A stretch of DNA of 64,000 nucleotides from Pararhizobium sp. (GTDB lineage Bacteria; Pseudomonadota; Alphaproteobacteria; Rhizobiales; Rhizobiaceae): positions 62,001-126,000 of the forward strand of contig JAURWE010000101.1 in NCBI GenBank assembly GCA_030655075.1. The letters run 5' to 3'. Each line of letters begins with the position of its first letter. Within the stretch, counting starts at the first letter, position 1. Shown in pieces: positions 42,557 through 50,913 of the stretch. The position numbers were made by a program, and so were the translations under genes. The notes under the pieces are model-generated. The model searched no databases, had not been told where the DNA came from, and was given only the letters and a program-made list of their open reading frames with translations.

Positions 42557-42947
42557 CACCACGTTTCATCATCGATAGAAAGCCTATTGGCCGGTCAGCG
42601 CTGCTGTTCCGGAGCGGCAGGTTTTTTGCAATTTTAGAGCGTTTGGCAAGTGTAAAGCGTAGCCATTCCAGAAGCCGGGCGGGGCAGACATGGAAGTGGT
42701 CCAGAAATGGACCTGAGGTTACAACCGGGGAAATCGGCGTTATCTCACAGATGCGCCCTGTTTTTCAGATAAGGCACCGAATGGGCAGTCGTCTGGATCT
42801 GATGATCCGGAAGGAATTCGTAGTGCCGGAAAACGGAGATCGAGGGACCCCAACACGGTCAGAGGCTGAAAGCAGCTTTTGACGAGGCTGAACGGGCGTG
42901 CCGCAAGGCAGGGTGCGGCAGGGCAATTGGAATTGGAAGGCGGCGAG

Positions 42948-44504
42948 ATGCAGACGAATTTGATAATGGCAGCCGGTGCATTCGGAAACGGGGACAATGC
43001 ACCACAGCTGCTGGACGGCGCGCATGGCAATGGATCAGGGGATGCGGGACAGATGAAGCACAATGCACTTTTCGAACGTGTGAGCGCGCGTTTGAAAGCT
43101 CAAGTCGGACCTGATGTCTTCGCCAGCTGGTTCGGCCGTCTCAAGCTTCACTCCGCATCAAAAAGCATCGTACGGCTCTCGGTGCCCACCACCTTTCTGA
43201 AATCCTGGATCAACAACCGCTATCTCGACCTGATCACCTCGCTGTTCCAGGAAGAAGACGCCGAGATCCTGAAGGTCGAAATTCTGGTGCGGACTGCGAT
43301 GCGCGGCACACGGCCGATGGCAGCCGAGGATGTCGCCACATCCACGCCGGATGCCCAGGCGACGACCCCGTCGCGCCGCTCGACGGCACAGCCGATCTCG
43401 CATCTGATGCCATCGGCAATGCCGTCTGCGGCACGGGCACCTGTCTCCACGGCCAGCCCACTGTTCGGCTCACCGCTCGATCCGCGCTATACATTCGACA
43501 GTTTCGTCGAAGGCGCGTCCAACCGTGTGGCGCTGGCGGCCGCCAAGACGATCGCCGAAGCCGGTGCCGGTGCCGTGCGCTTCAACCCGCTGTTCATCCA
43601 TTCTAGCGTCGGTCTCGGCAAGACCCACCTGCTGCAGGCGATCGCCACGGCCGCCGTCCAGAGCCCGCGCGCACCGCGTGTCGTCTATCTGACGGCCGAA
43701 TATTTCATGTGGCGTTTTGCAACGGCGATCCGCGACAATGACGCGCTGTCGCTGAAGGAAACGCTGCGCAACATCGATCTTCTCGTCATCGACGACATGC
43801 AGTTCCTGCAGGGCAAGTCGATCCAAAACGAGTTCTGTCACCTGCTCAACATGCTGCTCGACAGCGCCAAGCAGGTCGTGGTTGCGGCCGACCGCGCGCC
43901 CTGGGAACTGGAATCGCTCGATCCGCGCGTCCGTTCGCGCCTGCACGGTGGCGTCGCCATCGAGATGGAAGGCCCCGACTACGACATGCGGCTCGACATG
44001 CTGCAGCGGCGCCTAGAAATCGCCCGGCACGAGGACGCCTCGATCGACATTCCGGTCGAGATTCTCAGCCACGTGGCCCGTCATGTGACGGCCAGCGGCC
44101 GCGAGTTGGAAGGCGCCTTCAACCAGCTCCTCTTCCGCCGCACCTTCGAGCCGACACTGACGATCGAGCGCGTCGATGAACTGCTCGGCCATCTGGTGAG
44201 TGCCGGAGAGCCTCGCCGCGTGCGCATCGAAGATATCCAGCGCGTCGTCGCCAAGCATTACAACGTCTCGCGCCAGGAGCTGGTGTCCAACCGGCGCACG
44301 CGCGTCATCGTCAAGCCGCGGCAGATCGCGATGTATCTGGCCAAGGCCCTGACCCCGCGCTCCTTCCCGGAAATCGGCCGGCGCTTCGGCGGACGCGACC
44401 ACACGACGGTCCTGCATGCGGTGCGCAAGATCGAGGAGCTGATCACCGGCGATACAAAGCTCAGCCATGAAATCGAGCTCTTGAAGCGCCTGATCAACGA
44501 GTAG
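42948..44504 (+). CDS. dnaA: Chromosomal replication initiator DnaA
   Basis: 518 residues from the ATG at 42948, which has GGAAGG eight bases upstream. Domain I starts at KHNALFERVSARLKAQVGPD, domain II is a short Ala/Pro/Thr linker (about 120-180), domain III is the AAA+ core (HSSVGLGKTHLLQAIA near residue 222, LLVIDDMQFLQGKS near 280), and domain IV ends with RRFGGRDHTTVLHAVRKIEE, the DNA-binding signature. An N-terminal 35-residue extension precedes domain I; ATG at 43053 would remove it. Divergent position relative to dnaN, about 29 kb apart. Confidence 0.95.
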   Translation: MQTNLIMAAGAFGNGDNAPQLLDGAHGNGSGDAGQMKHNALFERVSARLKAQVGPDVFASWFGRLKLHSASKSIVRLSVPTTFLKSWINNRYLDLITSLFQEEDAEILKVEILVRTAMRGTRPMAAEDVATSTPDAQATTPSRRSTAQPISHLMPSAMPSAARAPVSTASPLFGSPLDPRYTFDSFVEGASNRVALAAAKTIAEAGAGAVRFNPLFIHSSVGLGKTHLLQAIATAAVQSPRAPRVVYLTAEYFMWRFATAIRDNDALSLKETLRNIDLLVIDDMQFLQGKSIQNEFCHLLNMLLDSAKQVVVAADRAPWELESLDPRVRSRLHGGVAIEMEGPDYDMRLDMLQRRLEIARHEDASIDIPVEILSHVARHVTASGRELEGAFNQLLFRRTFEPTLTIERVDELLGHLVSAGEPRRVRIEDIQRVVAKHYNVSRQELVSNRRTRVIVKPRQIAMYLAKALTPRSFPEIGRRFGGRDHTTVLHAVRKIEELITGDTKLSHEIELLKRLINE

Positions 44505-44682
44505 GATAGGCTTCTCGGGCGAAAACACTGTATTTCGCCCGAACGGCCCAATTTGTGCCCTCACTTTTTAACCTGTGCACGTTATTATCGGGGCAATGAT
44601 TCCCGGGTGCGTCGCTTATCTGCGGCAATGGCCCAGGAACGGGAGCAGGCCTTGCTTCCGGAGCGGGTGAAAGCGGATTGCG

Positions 44683-45147
44683 ATGCTGACGAAAAAAGGG
44701 AAATACGGACTGAAGGCGCTGGTCGATCTGGCCAAGCTCCCATCCGGCCAAACCGCCTTCATCACCGAGGTAGCCTCCCGCAACAATATCCCGAAGAAAT
44801 TCCTCGACACGATCCTGCTCGAACTGCGCAATGCCGGCGTGTTGCGCTCAAAAAAGGGGCCTGGCGGCGGCTATTCGCTCTCGCGTCCGGCCTCCGAAAT
44901 CCGCATCGGCCTCGTCATCCGTACGCTCGACGGCCCGCTGGCGCCGATCCGCTGCGCCAGCCGCACAGCCTACGAGGCCTGCGACGATTGCCGCGATCCG
45001 GAAACCTGTCAGGTGCGCCGGTCGATGACCGAGGTGCGTGACGCCATTGCCGACATTCTCGACAATATGACGCTGGAACAGTTCGTTCGCAGCGGCGCTG
45101 CCGAACTGCGCGAGCCGGACCCGCAGGCAGCTTTGCAGGCCAGCTGA
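44683..45147 (+). CDS. Rrf2-family transcriptional regulator with four cysteines
   Basis: 154 residues. Winged-helix N-terminus (MLTKKGKYGLKALVDLAKLP, then ITEVASRNNIPKKFLDTILL and GGGYSLSRP). Four cysteines follow in the usual effector region, Cys91, Cys100, Cys103 and Cys109, so an Fe-S cluster or redox/thiol sensing is possible. It is not RirA or IscR by sequence. Target genes unknown. It starts 178 bp after dnaA and may be transcribed with it or alone. Confidence 0.85.
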   Translation: MLTKKGKYGLKALVDLAKLPSGQTAFITEVASRNNIPKKFLDTILLELRNAGVLRSKKGPGGGYSLSRPASEIRIGLVIRTLDGPLAPIRCASRTAYEACDDCRDPETCQVRRSMTEVRDAIADILDNMTLEQFVRSGAAELREPDPQAALQAS

Positions 45148-45233
45148 ATAATACACAATTTTTATAGACTGAATTGACAGAGGCCGCATTTCTGCCATCA
45201 TGCCTGTTAACGGACGTTAATGGGGAGTGCGCG

Positions 45234-45434
45234 ATGTTTTCGATGGGCAGTATGACCCTGGGGTATTTCAGCCCCGTGCCAGTGGCAGCTAAGCTGCAAG
45301 CAACCGACAATGCGCAGACCGACATCACCCACATAGCAAATGAAGACGATCGCAGCCCGATGGGTGACGACACGGTCGATTACCGTCAGGAGCTCGAGAG
45401 AGCCTTCCTGACGCCGTGGCATCTCTTCTTCTAA
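45234..45434 (+). CDS. Possible small protein, 66 aa
   Basis: ATG at 45234 with GGGAG seven bases upstream, encoding an acidic polypeptide (MFSMGSMTLGYFSPVPVAAK start, then MGDDTVDYRQELERAFLTPW, ending HLFF). TTGACA at 45174 with CATCAT 16 bp later is a plausible promoter. No membrane segment or known family. Supported only by signals, so it may be an unusual leader or a real small gene. Confidence 0.45.
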   Translation: MFSMGSMTLGYFSPVPVAAKLQATDNAQTDITHIANEDDRSPMGDDTVDYRQELERAFLTPWHLFF

Positions 45435-45646
45435 AAGCCACTCCGGAACAAAGGCAAGCTGTCAGCGTTTCGCTGGTTCTTGCTTTGACGTGGACCGTTA
45501 CGCGTAAGAAATTCGACGGAGGAGGCAAATTTTTTACGCAGCGCGTGAAAGCCGGAAAATATTCCCTATTAAAACAATAGATATTATTTCACATTGACCA
45601 GACGGCACGGTGCCGGGCCGACAGGCCAACGAAAGCGGAGGAACAC

Positions 45647-45790
45647 ATGCAGACGAACGCGACCTTCCAAAGCATCTCATCGCCCGCACGCGCAGCAAAG
45701 CGCAAGTCCTTGACGACAGGCCTTGTGCACGGCTGCACCGTTCTGGCTGCCTTCATCTTCGTGTCGGCTCTCGTCATCGGCATTCTGTAA
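45647..45790 (+). CDS. Small single-pass membrane protein, 47 aa
   Basis: Start ATG follows a near-perfect ribosome binding site GGAGG five bases upstream. The protein has a polar basic N-half (MQTNATFQSISSPARAAKRK) and one hydrophobic helix (TVLAAFIFVSALVIGIL) to the C-terminus, so it should sit in the inner membrane with a cytoplasmic tail. No family recognised. It is just before a palindromic repeat and convergent with hemW. Length and signals suggest a real gene of the many tiny rhizobial membrane proteins. Confidence 0.65.
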   Translation: MQTNATFQSISSPARAAKRKSLTTGLVHGCTVLAAFIFVSALVIGIL

Positions 45791-45806
45791 AGTTTTCATC
45801 ACTTGC

Positions 45807-45911
45807 CTAAAGCCCGTTGCGTGAAAACGAATTCACGCACTGCGCTTTAGATCTTTGTTTTTATGCATGTCTTTAGCCAAAAACCGCGCACACTTTGGGA
45901 GACATGCATCA
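45807..45911 (-). repeat. Two-hairpin rhizobial palindromic element, copy C (full length)
   Basis: Hairpin 1: CTAAAGC...GCGTGAA / TTCACGC...GCTTTAG (45807-45850). Hairpin 2: ATGCATGTC (45863-45871) with GACATGCAT (45901-45909) and the family loop with CCGCGCACACTTT. The hemW stop codon (45909-45911) overlaps the outer arm. The two-palindrome layout of about 105 bp is like the RIME-type rhizobial intergenic elements. Confidence 0.75.
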
Positions 45912-47135
45912 GCAAGCGAGATCGGCTACGACAGCGTCGAGAATGAGCATACCCTTCGGAGTACAGCGCAGGCGCGAATTTCCCAGTCGTTCGATGAAGC
46001 CGTTCTCGATCAGGAACTGTTCTCGGGCGGGATCCGGATCCCGGCCTGACAATGTCTGCCAGCGGACGAGATCGACGCCCTCCTTCAGACGCAATCCCAT
46101 CAGCAGCAGCTCGTCCGACTGCTCACCATAATCGAGCCTGTCGTTGACGATCATGCCGTGGCCGTGCTCTTCGACCAAGCGCAGCCAGTCTTCGGGCTTG
46201 CGTTCGGTGGCTGTGGCGATCTTGCCGCTTGTGGTCGTCAGGCGGCCGTGCGCGCCCGGGCCGATGCCTGCATAGTCGCCATAGCGCCAATAGGTGAGGT
46301 TGTGGCGGCTTTCCGCTCCCGGACGGGCGTGGTTGGAGACCTCATAAGCGGGCATGCCCTCGCGCTCCATGATCTCCTGCGTCGCCTCGTAGAGGGTTGC
46401 CGCGTGCTCTTCGTCCGGCACGATCAGCTTGCCGGCTTTGTGCAGGCCGTAGAAGGGCGTGCCCTCCTCGATGGTCAGCTGGTAGAGGGAGAGGTGATCG
46501 ACCGCATAGGAGATCGCCTGTTTCAGCTCGGCGTCCCATTCCTCGATCGTCTGTTTCGGCCGCGCATAGATCAGATCGAAAGACATGCGCGGAAAGATAT
46601 CGCGGGCAAGGCCGATCGCCTTCAGCGCATCCTCGACATTGTGCAGGCGGCCGAGGAATTTCAGGTCGCGGTCGTTGAGCGCCTGCACGCCGAGCGAGAC
46701 GCGGTTGACGCCGGCCGAACGGTAGCCATGGAAACGTGTTGCCTCGACGCTGGAGGGATTGGCCTCCATGGTGATCTCGATCCCGTCTGGCACATGCCAG
46801 CTTTCGGCAATGCCCGCGAGCACGGCATCGACCGTGGCCGGATCCATCAGCGACGGCGTGCCGCCGCCGAGGAAAATGCTGGTGACCGTGCGAGGGCCGG
46901 AGAGGCGGCGGGCTTCGGCCATTTCCCGCAGGAAGGCCGCGACGAAACGCGGCTGGTCAACCGGCTGATGGCGGACATGGCTGTTGAAATCGCAATAGGG
47001 ACATTTTGCCGCGCAGAAGGGCCAGTGGACATAGATGCCAAAGCCCGGCTCGCCATCGTCCCGGTTCAGGGGGCGGTTGCGCAGCTGCGTCACGGAGGCT
47101 GTGTGCGGATCAGTCGGCAAGGCAGGTCTCGACAA
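45909..47135 (-). CDS. hemW: Radical SAM haem chaperone HemW
   Basis: 408 residues. IYVHWPFCAAKCPYCDFNSH near residue 34 carries the CxxxCxxC radical SAM cluster, followed by FLGGGTPSLM, LGVQALNDRDLKFLGR and a HemW C-terminal domain. HemW delivers haem to respiratory enzymes. It was formerly called oxygen-independent coproporphyrinogen oxidase-like; the Cys pattern and length support HemW rather than HemN. Overlaps rdgB by 26 bases, last gene of rph-VOC-rdgB-hemW. Confidence 0.92.
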   Translation of the reverse strand: MSRPALPTDPHTASVTQLRNRPLNRDDGEPGFGIYVHWPFCAAKCPYCDFNSHVRHQPVDQPRFVAAFLREMAEARRLSGPRTVTSIFLGGGTPSLMDPATVDAVLAGIAESWHVPDGIEITMEANPSSVEATRFHGYRSAGVNRVSLGVQALNDRDLKFLGRLHNVEDALKAIGLARDIFPRMSFDLIYARPKQTIEEWDAELKQAISYAVDHLSLYQLTIEEGTPFYGLHKAGKLIVPDEEHAATLYEATQEIMEREGMPAYEVSNHARPGAESRHNLTYWRYGDYAGIGPGAHGRLTTTSGKIATATERKPEDWLRLVEEHGHGMIVNDRLDYGEQSDELLLMGLRLKEGVDLVRWQTLSGRDPDPAREQFLIENGFIERLGNSRLRCTPKGMLILDAVVADLAC

Positions 47136-47754
47136 ACATCTTGAAGGCGCGGGCGCGGTGCGACAAAGCCTGCGGGTCGCCCGGCTTCCAGCCGTGTTTT
47201 TCCTCCGAGGTCATTTCGCCAAAGGTACGCGCATGCCCGAGCGGCTGGAACACCGGATCGTAACCAAAGCCGCTCAGGCCACGCGGCGGCCAGACGACAT
47301 GACCTTCAACCTCGCCCCGGAACAGCTCGACATGGCCGTCCGGCCAGGCAAGGCAGAGCACGGAGACGAAGCGGGCGGTGCGGGCGGCCTCTGCGGTCGC
47401 GCCTTTTTCCGCCAGCGCCTGCTCCACCTTCTGCATGGCCCAGGGAAAATCGCGGCTGCCGTCCTCGCGCTCGGCCCAGTTGGCGGTATAGACGCCGGGC
47501 GCGCCGCCCAGCGCATCGATAACCAGGCCGCTATCATCCGACAGAGCCGGTAGGCCCGAGGCAGTTGCCGAAGCCAGGGCCTTGATCGTCGCGTTTTCCT
47601 CGAACGTCGTGCCGGTTTCATCGGGCTCAATGAACTGAAGATCGGCCGCCGATTTGGCGGAAAAGCCGAGGGGGCCAATGAGATCGCGGATTTCGGCGAT
47701 CTTGCCGGCATTGTGGCTGGCGACAACCAGGGTCTTGTCGGTGAGCTTGCGCAT
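47110..47754 (-). CDS. rdgB: Non-canonical purine NTP pyrophosphatase (RdgB/HAM1)
   Basis: 214 residues. Cleans XTP and dITP from the nucleotide pool. VVASHNAGKIAEI near residue 9 is the nucleotide site, TFEENATIKA near residue 50, SDDSGLVIDALGGAPGVYTA near residue 73 and GFGYDPVFQPLG near residue 160 complete the family. The start at 47754 (MRKLTDKTLVVASHN) is fixed by the family. Lies 8 bp after the VOC gene and overlaps hemW. Confidence 0.95.
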   Translation of the reverse strand: MRKLTDKTLVVASHNAGKIAEIRDLIGPLGFSAKSAADLQFIEPDETGTTFEENATIKALASATASGLPALSDDSGLVIDALGGAPGVYTANWAEREDGSRDFPWAMQKVEQALAEKGATAEAARTARFVSVLCLAWPDGHVELFRGEVEGHVVWPPRGLSGFGYDPVFQPLGHARTFGEMTSEEKHGWKPGDPQALSHRARAFKMFVETCLAD

Positions 47755-47762
47755 GTCTGTTC

Positions 47763-48185
47763 CTAGTCGATGTTCCAGAGGCCGGGTTCGGCGCATTCGA
47801 GACTGTTGCCCGCCGGATCGCGAAAATAAAACGAGCGGGCGCCATTCGGCCAGTGCACATCCGCCTCGATCGGAACGCCGGACGCCCTGAGCCGGTCTGC
47901 CCAAGCGTCAAGACCGCCGGAGGCAACACGAAAACATATATGCCCGGCACCGCGTGTGCCGTGGGGCGGAACCGGAAGACCGCCTGCCGGTGGTGGCTTC
48001 AGCGTTTCGGCCGGGTTGAAGATCAAGAGCACGCCCTGCCCGCAGCGAAAGAACACATGCCGGTCGGCAGCGCGCGTGATCTTTTTCAGGCCCAGAACCG
48101 AACCATAGAAGGTTTCGGCCCTGTCAAGATCATCGGCGTAGAGTGCCGTTTCCAGAATGCCTTCGAGCGGTGCAGGCGCTGCCAT
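47763..48185 (-). CDS. VOC (glyoxalase/bleomycin-resistance fold) protein
   Basis: 140 residues. Two beta-alpha-beta-beta-beta modules: ILETALYADDLDRAETFYGS VLG near residue 9, then GHICFRVASGGLDAWADRL and SFYFRDPAGNSLECAEPG near the end, giving the His/Glu metal-ligand positions. Family members range from dioxygenases to drug-binding proteins; the reaction is unknown. It sits between rph and rdgB, ten bases after rph, so it is in that operon. Confidence 0.87.
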   Translation of the reverse strand: MAAPAPLEGILETALYADDLDRAETFYGSVLGLKKITRAADRHVFFRCGQGVLLIFNPAETLKPPPAGGLPVPPHGTRGAGHICFRVASGGLDAWADRLRASGVPIEADVHWPNGARSFYFRDPAGNSLECAEPGLWNID

Positions 48186-48194
48186 TCCTGTTCC

Positions 48195-48917
48195 TCAGCC
48201 GGCGATCGCCTGCTTCTGCATGGTGACCAGATCGGCGATGCCGGCCTTCGCCAGACCGAGCAGGCTGGCAAACTCTTCCTCGCTGAACGGCTTGCCCTCG
48301 GCCGTGCCCTGGATCTCGACAATGCCGCCGGAGCCGGTCATGACGAAATTGGCGTCGGTTTCAGCCGACGAGTCTTCGAGATAATCGAGGTCGATCACCG
48401 CCTGATTGGCAAAGATGCCGCAGGAGATCGCGGCGATATGGTCCTTCAGAACCTTATCGACGCTCTTGATCATGCTGCGTGTTTCCATCCACTTCAGGCA
48501 ATCGTAGAGCGCGATGAAGGCGCCGGTGATCGAGGCGGTGCGGGTGCCCCCATCGGCCTGGATGACATCGCAGTCGAGTGTGATCTGGCGTTCGCCGAGC
48601 GCTTCGAGATCGACGACCGCGCGCATGCTGCGGCCGATGAGGCGCTGGATTTCCTGGGTGCGGCCGCCCTGCTTGCCGCTGGCGGCTTCGCGGCGCATGC
48701 GGTCGCCGGTGGCGCGCGGCAGCATGCCGTATTCGGCCGTGACCCAGCCCTTGCCGGTGTTGCGCAGCCACGGCGGCGTCTTTTCCTCAAGGCTCGCAGT
48801 CACCAGCACATGCGTATCGCCGAACTTGACGAGGCAGGAGCCTTCCGCGTGTTTGGAGAAATTGCGCTCGAACGAGACCTTGCGCATTTGGTCGGTTTTT
48901 CTGCCGGATGGCCGCAT
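48195..48917 (-). CDS. rph: Ribonuclease PH
   Basis: 240 residues, the usual length. Phosphate-dependent 3' trimming of tRNA and other RNA. Segments: MRPSGRKTDQMRKVSFERNF start, GDTHVLVTASLEEKTPPW near residue 34, GWVTAEYGMLPRATGDR near residue 57, IGRSMRAVVDLEALGERQI and LDCDVIQADGGTRTASITGA. First gene of rph-VOC-rdgB-hemW; divergent from hrcA, with a 172-bp gap. Confidence 0.96.
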   Translation of the reverse strand: MRPSGRKTDQMRKVSFERNFSKHAEGSCLVKFGDTHVLVTASLEEKTPPWLRNTGKGWVTAEYGMLPRATGDRMRREAASGKQGGRTQEIQRLIGRSMRAVVDLEALGERQITLDCDVIQADGGTRTASITGAFIALYDCLKWMETRSMIKSVDKVLKDHIAAISCGIFANQAVIDLDYLEDSSAETDANFVMTGSGGIVEIQGTAEGKPFSEEEFASLLGLAKAGIADLVTMQKQAIAG

Positions 48918-49089
48918 CGTAATGTCCTTTAGGTTTCTGGCGCCCTTTTAGAGCAAGACACTCGCAAAGGGAAACAGTTCTGTCACGACAAGAATGGCGA
49001 GGGACGGAGCGTGATTTCCGTTTTGCCATCATCGGTTTACCGGCTATATTTTCCCCAGAGCTTCACACGACAGGATACGCAAAGGCCCG

Positions 49090-50169
49090 ATGGTTATTGG
49101 CACGCCCGCTCCCGGGGACAAGGCAACGGCGCTCGACGAACGCTCGGGGGAGGTTTTCCGCCGCATCGTCGAAAGCTATCTGGAAAGCGGCGAGCCGCTC
49201 GGTTCTCGCAACCTGTCGAAGGTCCTGCCGATGTCGCTGTCGGCGGCGTCGGTTCGCAATGTGATGAGCGATCTCGAGGACCTCGGCCTGATTTATTCGC
49301 CGCATATCAGCGCCGGCCGCCTGCCGACGCAGCTGGGGCTGCGCTTCTTCGTCGACGCCTTCATGCAGGTTGGCGATCTTTCGGCCGAAGACCGCGCCTC
49401 GATCGACCGGCAGGTGCGCGGCCCCAACCGCGACCAGCCGGTGGAGAACCTTCTGACCGAGGCGAGCCGCATGCTGTCGGGCATGTCGCGTGGCGCCGGT
49501 CTGGTCATCACCGCCAAAAACGACCCGGTGCTCAAACATGTGGAGTTCATCAGGCTGGAGCCGACCAAGGCGCTCGCAGTACTGGTCGGCGATCACGACC
49601 AGATCGAAAACCGCATCATCGAGCTGCCGGCGGGCATTTCCAGCTCGCAGCTGACCGAGGCCGCGAATTTTCTCAATGCGCATCTGGCCGGGCAGACGAT
49701 CCCCGAAGTGCGCGGCCAGCTGGTCAAGCTGCAGGAAGACATCAAGCGCGAACTCGACACGCTTTCGCAGGATCTGGTGTCGCGCGGTCTTGCCATCTGG
49801 TCAGGTGGCCACGACGAGGAAAAACCGACGCGGCTGATCGTGCGTGGACGGGCGAACCTGCTTGAAGGTCTCGGGGGCGCCGAGGACATGGACCGGCTGC
49901 GCATGCTGTTCGATGATCTGGAAAAGAAAGACAGCCTGATCGAGATCCTTAACCTTGCCGAAAGCGGGCCGGGCGTGCGCATCTTCATCGGGTCTGAAAA
50001 CAAGCTGTTCTCGCTGTCCGGCTCCTCGCTGATCGTCGCGCCCTACCGCGACAGCGATGACAAGATCGTCGGCGCCGTCGGCGTGATCGGGCCGACGCGG
50101 CTCAACTATTCGCGCATCGTGCCGATGGTGGACTATACGGCACAACTGATGACGCGGCTTTCCCGCTGA
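49090..50169 (+). CDS. hrcA: Heat-inducible repressor HrcA
   Basis: 359 residues. Represses groESL by binding CIRCE elements; GroEL sets its activity. SYLESGEPLGSRNLSKVLPMSLSAASVRNVM near residue 28 is the DNA-binding region, then HISAGRLPTQLGLRFFVD near 75 and a GAF-like C-terminal domain ending in YTAQLMTRLSR. No CIRCE lies in the region upstream of hrcA or grpE here. Followed by grpE after 112 bp. Confidence 0.93.
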   Translation: MVIGTPAPGDKATALDERSGEVFRRIVESYLESGEPLGSRNLSKVLPMSLSAASVRNVMSDLEDLGLIYSPHISAGRLPTQLGLRFFVDAFMQVGDLSAEDRASIDRQVRGPNRDQPVENLLTEASRMLSGMSRGAGLVITAKNDPVLKHVEFIRLEPTKALAVLVGDHDQIENRIIELPAGISSSQLTEAANFLNAHLAGQTIPEVRGQLVKLQEDIKRELDTLSQDLVSRGLAIWSGGHDEEKPTRLIVRGRANLLEGLGGAEDMDRLRMLFDDLEKKDSLIEILNLAESGPGVRIFIGSENKLFSLSGSSLIVAPYRDSDDKIVGAVGVIGPTRLNYSRIVPMVDYTAQLMTRLSR

Positions 50170-50214
50170 ACCACGCACTAGAGCACCGGAATTCGGGCAA
50201 TCTTGCATTGCACT

Positions 50215-50243
50215 CTTGATTTTTCGGCGGCAAACCTCGATAT
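50215..50243 (+). promoter_or_regulatory. Possible heat-shock (sigma32) promoter upstream of grpE
   Basis: CTTGAT (50215-50220), 17-bp spacer, CGATAT (50238-50243), about 40 bp before the grpE start. It resembles the alphaproteobacterial heat-shock promoter CTTGAA-N17-18-CYTATNT. Matches are partial. Confidence 0.35.
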
Positions 50244-50281
50244 CCGCGCTAACTTCCTAAAACCAAATTCCGGAGACCGTC

Positions 50282-50902
50282 ATGACCGACGACACGAAAA
50301 AACACGGACCTGACGCAACTGTCGAAGAGATCCTGGCTGAATATGATGCGGCGTCCGACGACCAGCAGCAGACAGAAGCGGCCTATGCCGAGCCGGACCC
50401 GGTCGAGACGCTGAAGGCGGAGAATGCCGATCTGCGCGACCGCTTCCTGCGCCTTGCCGCCGACATGGACAATCTGCGCCGCCGCACCGAGCGCGAGATC
50501 AAGGATGCGAAGTCCTACTCCGTGGCAGGCTTTGCCCGCGACATGCTGGCCGTCTCCGACAATCTGCGCCGGGCGCTCGACGCGATCCCGGCAGAGGCCC
50601 GCGCCGCCGGTGATGCCGGATTCACGACACTGGTCGAAGGCGTGGAGTTGACTGAACGCTCGATGCTCGGCGCGCTGGAACGTCACGGCGTCAAGAAGCT
50701 CGACCCGGTCGGCGAAAAATTCGATCCGAACTTCCATCAGGCAATGTTCGAAGTGCCGAACCCCGAGGTCCCCAACAACACCGTCGTCCAGGTCGTGCAG
50801 GCCGGCTTTACCATTGGCGAACGCGTGCTCCGCCCCGCCATGGTCGGCGTCGCCAAGGGCGGCCCGAAGGTTGTGGCAGCGGAAGAAACGCCGACAGCGT
50901 AA
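50282..50902 (+). CDS. grpE: Co-chaperone GrpE
   Basis: 206 residues. Nucleotide exchange factor for DnaK. A long N-terminal coiled coil (roughly residues 35-85) ends in RFLRLAADMDNLRRRTEREI, then the compact beta-domain (LDPVGEKFDPNFHQAMFEVP near residue 140; VVQVVQAGFTIGERVLRPAMVGVAKG near 165). dnaK and dnaJ are not in this window. Stands downstream of hrcA with its own likely promoter. Confidence 0.95.
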   Translation: MTDDTKKHGPDATVEEILAEYDAASDDQQQTEAAYAEPDPVETLKAENADLRDRFLRLAADMDNLRRRTEREIKDAKSYSVAGFARDMLAVSDNLRRALDAIPAEARAAGDAGFTTLVEGVELTERSMLGALERHGVKKLDPVGEKFDPNFHQAMFEVPNPEVPNNTVVQVVQAGFTIGERVLRPAMVGVAKGGPKVVAAEETPTA

Positions 50903-50913
50903 GTGGTAAGCAG

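Larger units (their letters stand above)
42117..42947. other. 831-bp dnaA upstream region, no gene seen
   Basis: The largest gene-free stretch. It has an AT-rich block at 42272-42298, a cluster of six GANTC sites (42264-42556), a near-CtrA site (42404-42418), one 8/9 DnaA-box-like word ATTTTCACA at 42457, and no clear protein-coding frame. It most likely holds the dnaA promoter and its cell-cycle control; a candidate -35 is TTGACG at 42542. Rhizobial chromosomal oriC was mapped near hemE in a relative, so I do not call this an origin. Confidence 0.55.

Noticed and set aside
42117..42947. Chromosomal origin of replication next to dnaA
   Set aside because: Only two words within one mismatch of a DnaA box and no repeated array; in Sinorhizobium the origin is near hemE, not dnaA.
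48918..50281. CIRCE element controlling hrcA-grpE
   Set aside because: No TTAGCACTC-N9-GAGTGCTAA or near match found in the upstream regions.
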